In this document: positions 56,140-64,000 of the stretch, piece after piece
Layout: the number at the start of each line of letters is the position of its first letter
Numbering within the stretch: position 1 is the first letter of the stretch
NCBI RefSeq assembly: GCF_023716485.1
Contig: NZ_CP092418.1
Location: 975,001 to 1,039,000 of the forward strand
Origin: Microbulbifer variabilis
Lineage (GTDB): Bacteria > Pseudomonadota > Gammaproteobacteria > Pseudomonadales > Cellvibrionaceae
Direction: 5' to 3'
Length of the DNA: 64,000 bases
Program-made: the position numbers and the translations under genes
The notes under the pieces: generated by a model
Told to the model about the DNA's origin: nothing
Databases searched by the model: none
Seen by the model: only the letters and a program-made list of their open reading frames with translations

Positions 56140-59031
56140 TTACTCGGCGTAGCTCTCGATCGGAGGGCAGGAGCAGATCAGATTGCGGTCGCCGTATACG
56201 TTGTCGATACGGTTGGCAGCTGGCCACACCTTATGCTCTTTTAACCACGCCGCCGGGCGCGCAGCGATATCGCGGGAGTAGCTGTGGGTCCACTCATCGC
56301 TCATCACGTCCTCAAGGGTGTGGGGTGCGTTGTGCAGCGGGTTGTCTTCAGGAGTGTACTTACCGCTGGTGACATCTTCCACTTCCTGGCGAATTGTTGC
56401 CATCGCTTCGATAAAGCGATCCAGCTCACCTTTAGATTCACTTTCGGTAGGCTCGATCATCAGGGTGCCGGCTACCGGGAAGGACATGGTGGGAGAGTGG
56501 AAGCCAAAGTCCATCAGGCGCTTGGCGATATCCTCTTCAGTGATACCGCTGGCCTCCTTGAGGGGCCGCAGGTCAACCAAGCACTCGTGGGCAACAAAGC
56601 CATTGGTGCCGGTGTAGAGCAGGGAGTAGTGCTCACCCAGCTTCTTGGCTACGTAGTTGGCGTTCAGGATTGCCATCTCGGTAGCCTGCTTCATACCCTG
56701 CTTACCCATCATGCGGATATACATCCAGCTGATCGGCAGGATACTGGCGGAGCCCCAGGGAGCAGCGGAGATGGTGCCGTTATCCAGATTGGTTTCCGGT
56801 ACTTCAGTCACCGGGTGGGCCGCCAGGTAGGGCTTCAGATGTTCGCCAACAGCGATCGGACCCATACCGGGGCCGCCGCCACCGTGAGGAATACAGAAAG
56901 TTTTGTGCAGGTTCAGGTGGGATACGTCACCACCGAACTGGCCCGGAGCGGCGACGCCGATCAAGGCGTTCATGTTGGCACCGTCGATATAAACCTGGCC
57001 GCCAGCCTGGTGAACCAGATCGCAAACTTCGCGGATACCTTCCTCGAACACCCCGTGGGTGGACGGGTAGGTAACCATCAGTGCGGCAACGCGGTCGCCG
57101 TGCTCTTCGATTTTGGCTTTCAGGTCTTCGATATCCACATTGCCTTTATCATCACAGGCAACCACAACCACTTTCATGCTCACCATCATGGCGGAAGCCG
57201 GGTTGGTGCCGTGGGCAGAGGCGGGAATCAGGCAGATGTCGCGCTGGGTTTCGCCCTTCGCTTCGAAGTACTTCTTGATGGCAACCAGGCCAGCGTATTC
57301 GCCCTGGGAGCCGGCGTTGGGCTGCAGGCTCACCGCATCGTAACCGGTGCAGGCGGACAGCATTTGCTGTAGCTGGCGGAACATTTCCGCGTAGCCTTCT
57401 GCTTGATCTACTGGTGCGAAGGGGTGCAGCTTGCCGAACTCGGGCCAGGTGACTGGGATCATCTCGGCGGTGGCGTTCAGCTTCATGGTGCAGGAGCCCA
57501 GGGGAATCATAGAGTGATTCAGGGCGATGTCCTTGGCTTCCAGAGACTTGAGATAGCGCAGCATCTCGGTCTCGGAGTGGTAAGTGTTGAACACCGGGTG
57601 AGTTAGGAATTCAGTATCGCGCACCAGGGAGGCGGGTACACCCAGAGAGCCCTTGCTGGCAATTTCGCTGTCCAGAGTATGCAGATCGATGCTGTGTTCG
57701 GTGCCGATAAAGGCATTGATCAGGTCGGACACATCTTGCAGGGTGGCGGTCTCACTCAGGCTCACACCCAGGGCGTCTTCACCAATTTTACGCAGGTTGA
57801 TCTCAGCGGCCAGGGAGCGCTGGTAAATCTCTTCCTGCTTGGCGCCAACAGTGATATTCAGGGTATCGAACCAGCTGTCGTGGGCCAGGTTAAAGCCTTC
57901 CTGCTGCAGGGCGGAAGCGAGAATGTCTGCCAGGCGCTGGATGCGGGCAGCGATGGTTTTCAGGCCTTCAGGGCCGTGGTAAATCGCATAGAAAGCGCTC
58001 ATTACCGCCAACAGCACCTGGGAAGTACAGATATTGGAGTTGGCTTTCTCGCGGCGAATATGCTGTTCGCGGGTCTGCATAGCCATGCGCAGGGCACGCT
58101 TGCCTTTGCTGTCGACGGAAACACCGATAATACGACCCGGTGCGGAGCGTTTGTAAGCTTCGCGGAAGGCGAAGAAACCGGCGTGGGGACCACCGTAGCC
58201 CATTGGGATGCCGAAGCGTTGGTTACAGCCAACAACTACGTCTGCACCCATATCACCCGGTGCTCTCAGGGCTACCAGGCTCATCAGATCTGCGGCCACG
58301 GTTACCAGGGCGTTGGCTTCGTGCACCTTGGTGATGATGTCGGTCAGGTCGCGTACGCGACCGGTGCTGCCGGGGTACTGCAGCAGGGCACCGAACAGCT
58401 CGGCGGGAATATCTTTTTCCACATCACCTACAACGACCTCGAAGCCGAAGTGCTCGGCGCGGGTCTTAACGACGGCGATGGTCTGCGGGTGGCAGTCCTG
58501 GTCCACAAAGTAGACGTTGGATTTGTTGCGTTTGACCTGGCGCTTACACATGGCCATGGCTTCAGCTGCTGCGGTACCTTCATCCAGCATGGAGGCGTTG
58601 GCCAATTCCATTCCGGTGAGGTCCATAATCATCTGCTGGAAGTTCAGCAGGCCTTCCAGGCGGCCCTGGGCAATTTCCGGCTGGTAAGGGGTATAGGCGG
58701 TGTACCAACCCGGATTCTCCAGCACGTTGCGCAGGATCACATTGGGGGTAATGGTGTCGTGGTAACCCATACCTATAAAGGTGCGGTAGATCTTGTTGCG
58801 CGCCGCGATATCTTTCAGCTCTGCGAGGGCCTCAACTTCATTGATTGCATCGGCCAGATCCAGCTCATCGGTCTTGCGAATGGCTTCGGGCACGGTTTTC
58901 TCGATCAGCTCTTCGAGGCTGGCAACTCCGAGGGTTTCCAGCATGGCCTCTACCTGTTTGGCATCGGGGCCAATATGGCGATGGATAAAGGCGTCGTGTT
59001 GTTCCAACTGCTGCAGCGATGGTTGGGTCAT
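56140..59031 (-). CDS. gcvP: Glycine dehydrogenase (decarboxylating), glycine cleavage P protein
   Basis: From the ATG at 59031 the protein has 963 residues, the normal length, and begins [20 protein letters not shown]. The open frame extends upstream to 59250, but those codons look non-coding. AGGAACGAAG precedes this ATG. The family features are present in order: [57 protein letters not shown], and [18 protein letters not shown] with the PLP-binding lysine near residue 710. It decarboxylates glycine and passes the aminomethyl group to GcvH. No gcvT or gcvH gene is adjacent in this window. Confidence 0.96.
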   Translation of the reverse strand: MTQPSLQQLEQHDAFIHRHIGPDAKQVEAMLETLGVASLEELIEKTVPEAIRKTDELDLADAINEVEALAELKDIAARNKIYRTFIGMGYHDTITPNVILRNVLENPGWYTAYTPYQPEIAQGRLEGLLNFQQMIMDLTGMELANASMLDEGTAAAEAMAMCKRQVKRNKSNVYFVDQDCHPQTIAVVKTRAEHFGFEVVVGDVEKDIPAELFGALLQYPGSTGRVRDLTDIITKVHEANALVTVAADLMSLVALRAPGDMGADVVVGCNQRFGIPMGYGGPHAGFFAFREAYKRSAPGRIIGVSVDSKGKRALRMAMQTREQHIRREKANSNICTSQVLLAVMSAFYAIYHGPEGLKTIAARIQRLADILASALQQEGFNLAHDSWFDTLNITVGAKQEEIYQRSLAAEINLRKIGEDALGVSLSETATLQDVSDLINAFIGTEHSIDLHTLDSEIASKGSLGVPASLVRDTEFLTHPVFNTYHSETEMLRYLKSLEAKDIALNHSMIPLGSCTMKLNATAEMIPVTWPEFGKLHPFAPVDQAEGYAEMFRQLQQMLSACTGYDAVSLQPNAGSQGEYAGLVAIKKYFEAKGETQRDICLIPASAHGTNPASAMMVSMKVVVVACDDKGNVDIEDLKAKIEEHGDRVAALMVTYPSTHGVFEEGIREVCDLVHQAGGQVYIDGANMNALIGVAAPGQFGGDVSHLNLHKTFCIPHGGGGPGMGPIAVGEHLKPYLAAHPVTEVPETNLDNGTISAAPWGSASILPISWMYIRMMGKQGMKQATEMAILNANYVAKKLGEHYSLLYTGTNGFVAHECLVDLRPLKEASGITEEDIAKRLMDFGFHSPTMSFPVAGTLMIEPTESESKGELDRFIEAMATIRQEVEDVTSGKYTPEDNPLHNAPHTLEDVMSDEWTHSYSRDIAARPAAWLKEHKVWPAANRIDNVYGDRNLICSCPPIESYAE

Positions 59032-60429
59032 AAACTTCGTTCCTGTAGTCGCAGGGAGTCGTCGCGGTGCGCTCGCGGTTAAAAATAGCACCTGGCCTCG
59101 GTACCGCTTTTCCTGTGGAAAGCCTCGGGCCTCCGCGTAGCGGATAGGCGAGGGTAACGCTTGGGAGAATCGGTTTGATGGCAGCCCCAGTGTTGCAATA
59201 CGGAACCAGAGGGGAAGCCGGGCCATAGCGGCAGGCGCGCATCTTAGCAATCGGCGCGAGTAGGGGCAATCTGCGGGTTTTGGGCGGGGAAACTGCTAAA
59301 TTTTGGCGCAAAAAGTGGGTTAAATCCTGTAATGTGGGATATTGAGGTATTTTGTTCTGGGTGAGCCGAAGAAGTTATGGTTTTAAGTGCGAACAAAGGG
59401 TATGAGTGAACATATAGTCCCAGACCCTACGGTAGCGAGTAGCCTTCTACTAGGGCATCGAGTATATGTATATTCAGTAACGGCTGGAAACTAGAGATCT
59501 CCTTAGATGGGTATAACCTAATTTTGTCTCCAAGCTCATTCATTTAGCTTTCATCTAAGGTGCCTGGCTAAATTTTAAATGAATGATATAAAAGTTAGTA
59601 ATCTGTAAAAATGTACTATTACAGCTGTTACTTAAATCTAGCAATATTTTTAAATAGAAGAAATATTCTGAGCTGTTCCAATCAAATTTTGTGCTTCAAT
59701 CAAAATAATCCTTTTCCAAGACCGACGTTACTGGATGGCTAAACTTTTAACTTCAAGAATAATTTCTAAGCACAAAAAGAAATTTTTGAATATATACGCG
59801 TTAGATATCTGACGTTCATCAACGCCAAATTCTTTGAGTTTTCATTTGATAGCATAGCTTTACTATTTAATGGCTTTATACGGTAAGAAGAGGTATTTAA
59901 TTCATCTTTACCTGAAAGATATAGCGTTAAATGAAGGTTGTCTTTTTGTGTAATCTCTATCTCTTTCAAAGTAATCCTTACTGCAATCGCTGTTTCATAA
60001 TTACTATATATTCTAAGGGGTGGTACATCTAGTTATATCATGGGTTTCCTTTTGTGAAGCAGGTTTATTACTTGATCGACTTTTTTACAACCCCACTTCA
60101 GGCTTTAACTCTTCATAAAGTTGGTGGAGATAATCATTTAGACTGTATTTTTAACCTGAAAATGGTGCAAGAGAATGGTTGGGAGGTTAGTAATTATCGA
60201 TGCTAGTAATTTATGAAGCCGTATTTTTATCATGCTGAATCTGGAAAAATGACATGAGATGAATTTAAGGTTAATCTTAACCGGTTATTTATCTTATCGG
60301 TTCATGATTCGGGATCTGATAAGGTTGGTATCTAACTAATAGCAAGCTACCGTAGTTTGATAAGTAGGATGTTTGAGTTTTGATACTATCCGGTAGCGGA
60401 GCTTATTAAAATGTGCAAAGGATTAGCGA
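59032..60429. other. 1.4 kb gap upstream of gcvP; no firm gene
   Basis: The first 300 bases are GC-rich like gcvP and probably contain its promoter. I looked for a glycine riboswitch there and did not recognise one. The rest is AT-rich. Two tiny frames deserve mention only: a minus-strand TTG frame of 67 codons (59766-59969) with AAGGA upstream, and a + strand GTG frame of 50 codons (60055-60207). Neither has a known family. Confidence 0.4.
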
Positions 60430-61644
60430 GTGAAAAATAATAATTTATACATGGTGGTAACAATACTCATCCTAAGTGTTTGCAATACTCAAAGAGTAGA
60501 GGCTAACGGTGGTAATACCAACAGAATAACAGAAGTTCTAAAGTCGGGTGAGGTTGGAGTGAACCTTCGATACCGTACAGAGTATGTCGAACAAGATAAT
60601 ATGTATGAAGATGCAGTAGCCTCTACTTTAAGAACACGTATTAACTGGAGAAGTGGTAGCTTTCAGGGGGCGAACTTCTTCCTAGAGTTGGACAATGTGA
60701 GTGAGATTGGTGTAGATAAGTATAACTCTACGGTTAATGGTAAGACTGAATATCCGGTTGTGGCTGACCCCAAAGGTACAGAGATTAATCAGGTATACTT
60801 GAGATATAATTTAGAACAATTGAAAGTTACGGTAGGTAATCAGCGTATTAACTTAAATAACCCACGCTTTGTTGGAGGCATGGAGGGTAAAGCAAGCTGG
60901 CGTCAGAACGAAAGAACATACGATGGTATACGCTATCAATATGGTAATCCGGGTCAATTACAGTTAGATCACAGCTATATCTACAACATCAATCGTGTTT
61001 ATGGAGAAGATAGCAACTTTTCAGATTTCAAAGGGGATATCCACTTATTTCGAGCTAGCTACCCTGTTTTAACAAAACATCAACTATCTGTATTTTTATA
61101 TAATCTAGACTTCGATAATGCCATAAATGATTCTAGTCGTACTTACGGTATGGATTATCTGGGAAATTTTGGTGCCATTGAAACCCGTTTGAGTTTCGCA
61201 CACCAGAAAAATATTAATCAAAACCTTAATGATTACTCAGCAAATTATTATCTAGCTGAGATTACAGGCACCTTAGGAAAAATGAAGGGGAAAATAGGTT
61301 ACGAGATACTGGGAGCAAACAACGGTATTGGTTTCAGTACACCACTTGCAACTACCCATAAATTTCAAGGATTTACAGATAAATTCAGAAAAACACCAGC
61401 AAAAGGTGTTGAAGATTTGTATGTTACTGCCAACTTAAAACTGATCGGTGGGAATTTGGGCATTAGCTATCATAACTTTGACGCTAATCAGGGAAGCGCG
61501 TTTTATGGTAGTGAATGGAGTGTCAGATATAATCGCAAATTCAGTAAGAATTTGTCCGGAATGGTGAAATATGCAAACTATAATGCAAAAGATTATTTAT
61601 CTGATACAAATAAATTTTGGTTGATGATTACTATGAATTTTTAA
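60430..61644 (+). CDS. Outer-membrane porin-like protein (alginate-export/OprD-like beta-barrel)
   Basis: A 404-residue protein with a signal peptide (MKNNNLYMVVTILILSVCNT, cut after VEA near residue 25). Amphipathic strands follow: VGVNLRYRTEYVEQDNMYED, STLRTRINWRSG, INQVYLRYNLEQLKVTVGNQ and RINLNNPRFVGG. The terminal strand FWLMITMNF ends in an aromatic residue, as in outer-membrane barrels. It resembles alginate-export-type porins, but the resemblance is general. The start is GTG 60430, supported by AAAGGA about nine bases upstream. The AraC regulator and MFS transporter downstream may form one uptake unit with it. Confidence 0.75.
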   Translation: MKNNNLYMVVTILILSVCNTQRVEANGGNTNRITEVLKSGEVGVNLRYRTEYVEQDNMYEDAVASTLRTRINWRSGSFQGANFFLELDNVSEIGVDKYNSTVNGKTEYPVVADPKGTEINQVYLRYNLEQLKVTVGNQRINLNNPRFVGGMEGKASWRQNERTYDGIRYQYGNPGQLQLDHSYIYNINRVYGEDSNFSDFKGDIHLFRASYPVLTKHQLSVFLYNLDFDNAINDSSRTYGMDYLGNFGAIETRLSFAHQKNINQNLNDYSANYYLAEITGTLGKMKGKIGYEILGANNGIGFSTPLATTHKFQGFTDKFRKTPAKGVEDLYVTANLKLIGGNLGISYHNFDANQGSAFYGSEWSVRYNRKFSKNLSGMVKYANYNAKDYLSDTNKFWLMITMNF

Positions 61645-62663
61645 TTTTAGGGGTGATGTATAGATATTGACAATGTATCTTAGATTTTAAAATGTTTTGA
61701 GTTGTGGTATGTAGCTTGTCAGGAATATGAATTATATGAAAGGGCAAGCTAACCACCTAGCCTACATTGGCCTGTTGTTAAAAGTTTTGTATAGCATAAA
61801 GTAAATTATTTTTTCTCATCCAAAATAGGTAGAACTGCCGGTGTTTACAGTTGCCAAATGGGATTAAATGGCGAACATTATGCAACCATAAAATATCCAC
61901 TGATCCTGCTGGAAAGTAGAAGTGATGTCTAAGAAATTTCGATTATCCGACAGATTTAAAGGATAAGCTGTGAGTTCTTTCTTAAGTAGGCTTCAGTATT
62001 GAGAAGAGCAGGTAGTATGATTAATTACATGAACGAAACACCTCTCAAGAAGTCTGACAAATAATTACCCTGAATAGATGAAAGGGCTTTCTAGCGGTTT
62101 GGCATAGGAAAACTGTAATCTAGATATGGGAAAATAAGAATGGAAAGATGCTGACTGCTGACGATATTCAAGTAACAAGTACCATAACAGCACCCTCAGT
62201 ATAGAAATAGTGTTCCTCTCCTCCTCATGCGACATTGCATACAAAACACTTACTTTTTGTGTGGAAAATCGATAGTTCTTGAGTCTCCTAAAGATGGCTT
62301 GGTGGGCCACAGTTTAGATAGTATCTAACAAGAAAGTTCAAGTAGAAGAATAGTTTCTAGTATGGATGGAAGAATGTTTCAAAAGTATCAATGGCATAAA
62401 GTAGAGTGAAATTTTGAAACTTTAGATATTTTCTGACCCAGGCTGTTAAGCAGATGATTATTCAACCTCTCTTCAGATCTTATATAACTTTACTCAACAA
62501 ATAATCAAGATAGATAAGTCACAAAATAACACTTTAGCTAAATAACATCCTATTTAGTTTCTTACCTGTAGAAAATAAAGGTAGTTAGTTTAATTTCCTT
62601 GAAATGAAGGCAATCTAATGTATTCTCATGTGAAAAATTTGATGGATAGATGGATTAGATCAA
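61645..62663. other. 1.0 kb AT-rich gap, no gene seen
   Basis: Stops interrupt all frames. A minus-strand frame at 62065-62310 has no known family and no good start signal. Regulatory sites for the porin or AraC gene may lie here but none is recognisable. Confidence 0.4.
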
Positions 62664-63665
62664 ATGGAGTTGTGTGGGAAAAAGTCTGTAATTGATGGTT
62701 GCGTACCATTTATTGTCTCTGATAATTACTTACAAGAGACAGGTAGGGCCCAGGGCAAGTGGAGCCAAACTTCTCTGCCACCTGAAATTGGCGATACGGA
62801 GTTCACGACGTGTAGAATATGCGACGATATTACTTTGACTGGAAGTAGCTGTACGTTTAATGACCACTATCTTTCGTGTATTCGCTATCAAAAAAATACA
62901 ACACTACTGATATTTGGATTTGAAGGAGTTAGTTCCATTGGGTTTTCCAAAAATGATATAAATTATTTGATTAGACCTGGTGATGTTTGGTTGGTGAATA
63001 CCGGAGGCAGTAAGCTTTTTCGATATACACCTTCTAAGCAAAAGAATGAAATGGTTGTAATCAAATATGCAACAAAACGTGTCGGTTTTGCCTTTCCAAA
63101 TAAATCTAGAATTTTTTCCGATAATGGAACACCTTGGCTTATGAGGCTGGGTTATCAAGAAGCAAATGAATCCTGGATTTCAGACTTAATGGGAAACCCT
63201 TTTAATACGGCTTTAGATTGTTTGAGTGCTGAGGCAAAAACGCTCGATGTATTGGCTCGATGGCTGAGACCTCTCGCTGAACTTGCACCTGATGATACTC
63301 CCGTCGCAAAAAAATCATCCGAAATGGACAAGATAATAAACTTGATGACGGCTGATTTAGCTAATGTCCCTTCGCTGGAGGAAATGTCAAGAATAGTAGG
63401 GATGAGCCATAGTCGATTAAATAGAACCTTCAAAAAGACTTTTGGCAAGACAGTATTTGGTTGGCTAAGAGATTATCGGTTGGCGAGAGCACGATCACTG
63501 TTAAAAGATAAGCAAAGAAGCATTACAGATATTGCTTTCTTATGTGGATTTAGCAGTGCAAGCCATTTTGCACAGACCTTTAAACAGAGATATAGCTGCA
63601 CTCCTATTGAATTTAGGAATAATGAAAAACTACAGGAAGTGTACTGTGAGTATGGAATCAGTTAA
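62664..63665 (+). CDS. AraC-family transcriptional regulator
   Basis: A 333-residue protein. The N-terminal 210 residues look like a ligand-binding region (FNDHYLSCIRYQKNTTLLIF, YLIRPGDVWLVNTGGSKLF). The C-terminal AraC DNA-binding domain (about 220-325) has LEEMSRIVGMSHSRLNRTFK, FGKTVFGWLRDYRLARARSL and ITDIAFLCGFSSASHFAQTF. It probably activates the porin gene and the overlapping transporter gene in response to a small molecule. Its last 14 bases overlap the start of the MFS gene. Confidence 0.9.
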   Translation: MELCGKKSVIDGCVPFIVSDNYLQETGRAQGKWSQTSLPPEIGDTEFTTCRICDDITLTGSSCTFNDHYLSCIRYQKNTTLLIFGFEGVSSIGFSKNDINYLIRPGDVWLVNTGGSKLFRYTPSKQKNEMVVIKYATKRVGFAFPNKSRIFSDNGTPWLMRLGYQEANESWISDLMGNPFNTALDCLSAEAKTLDVLARWLRPLAELAPDDTPVAKKSSEMDKIINLMTADLANVPSLEEMSRIVGMSHSRLNRTFKKTFGKTVFGWLRDYRLARARSLLKDKQRSITDIAFLCGFSSASHFAQTFKQRYSCTPIEFRNNEKLQEVYCEYGIS

Positions 63666-64000
63666 GTCTTTTAAGAAAGCACAAAACATTAATTTATTAC
63701 TTCTTATCCTGGTTGCCAATGGAGTAGCACACAGTCTATTTGTTATAACATTTCCTTTACTTGGTAGAAATTTGGGGCTAACAGATATTCAAACCGGTTT
63801 TATATTAACGGTTTCCTCTCTCGCTATGATGATTTCGGCTCCATTTTGGGGGGTAAAAAGTGAAATTTATGGAAGAAAAAAAATTATATTCATTGGTATA
63901 TTGGTCACGGGTTTATTTTTGATATTGACCGCAAGTACTATATATATAAAGCAAACTTTTCATATAACTGTGGCGTCTGTATTTTTAATTATACTTTGCT
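63652..64000 (+). CDS. MFS transporter, N-terminal part (3' end outside window)
   Basis: The frame starts at ATG 63652 inside the end of the AraC gene and stays open to the window end, so 116 residues are seen. It begins MESVKSFKKAQNINLLLLIL and has hydrophobic spans separated by the MFS loop 2-3 motif FWGVKSEIYGRKKIIF, which resembles GxxxDRxGRRR. A major-facilitator sugar or drug transporter is expected. The overlap with the regulator gene suggests co-translation. Confidence 0.85.
   Translation, partial: MESVKSFKKAQNINLLLLILVANGVAHSLFVITFPLLGRNLGLTDIQTGFILTVSSLAMMISAPFWGVKSEIYGRKKIIFIGILVTGLFLILTASTIYIKQTFHITVASVFLIILC

Noticed and set aside
59032..59250. N-terminal extension of gcvP upstream of the chosen start
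   Set aside because: The residues look like translated non-coding DNA, and the family N-terminus begins at 59031 with a good ribosome binding site.
59032..59340. Glycine riboswitch upstream of gcvP
   Set aside because: The conserved aptamer stretches were not recognisable when the minus strand was read; a covariance search would settle it.
59766..59969. 67-codon minus-strand frame starting at TTG
   Set aside because: An AAGGA precedes it, but it has no family, is very short and lies in AT-rich DNA where chance frames are common.
62065..62310. 81-codon minus-strand frame between the porin and AraC genes
   Set aside because: No family, no convincing start and no neighbour on the same strand.

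Overview
This window looks like the chromosome of a marine gammaproteobacterium. The housekeeping genes (metR/metE, purU, gcvP, pepQ, a DeaD-like helicase, cytochrome b561) and the mix of a TonB-dependent receptor with a secreted GH18 enzyme resemble Microbulbifer and its relatives in the Cellvibrionales. That placement is an inference from gene content, not a database match.

Layout. (1) About 1-38.8 kb, all on the + strand, is a large ABC-transporter-dependent (group 2 type) capsule locus. It opens with the tail of a glycosyltransferase and a 1.76 kb stretch without genes. The export machinery follows (KpsM, KpsT, KpsE-like, KpsD/OPX-like). Next come precursor genes (RmlA, WecB, WecC), two large two-domain glycosyltransferases, a heparinase II/III-like protein, a sulfotransferase, a hexapeptide acetyltransferase, a methyltransferase-fold protein, a 1588-residue coiled-coil protein, a second sulfotransferase and a GT2 glycosyltransferase. 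The less AT-rich end of the locus holds an SLC13-type transporter, another glycosyltransferase, KpsC, a phytanoyl-CoA-dioxygenase-like enzyme and KpsS. The predicted product is a capsule built on a Kdo linker, containing ManNAc/ManNAc-uronic acid and probably sulfated and acetylated. (2) About 39-49.5 kb is GC-richer core genome: a DEAD-box helicase, cytochrome b561, a divergent metR/metE pair, an amidohydrolase, a divergent pepQ/purU pair and a small lipoprotein. (3) About 50-55.5 kb looks like a small glycan-scavenging unit: a PAS-AraC regulator, a TonB-dependent receptor with a structured leader, and a secreted GH18 protein of the endo-beta-N-acetylglucosaminidase type. (4) A broken zinc-ribbon gene and gcvP follow. 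(5) About 59.3-64 kb is AT-rich again, with a porin-like outer membrane protein, an AraC regulator and the start of an overlapping MFS transporter cut by the window end.

How the genes work together. In the capsule locus, RmlA, WecB and WecC supply activated sugars. KpsS and KpsC are expected to build a poly-Kdo linker on a lipid, and the glycosyltransferases extend it. Sulfotransferases, an acetyltransferase and perhaps the dioxygenase modify the chain. KpsMT with the KpsE/KpsD-like proteins exports it. The heparinase-like protein could trim or degrade it. The most unusual component is the giant coiled-coil protein: it has a methyltransferase-like head and ends in two short repeats of a WYL...PDV...HY...G..EGR motif. 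A small separate protein near wecB carries the same two-repeat module.

I saw no tRNA, rRNA, CRISPR array, intact insertion sequence or prophage. Several gaps of 0.6-1.8 kb in the AT-rich parts hold no recognisable gene and may be old gene scars.
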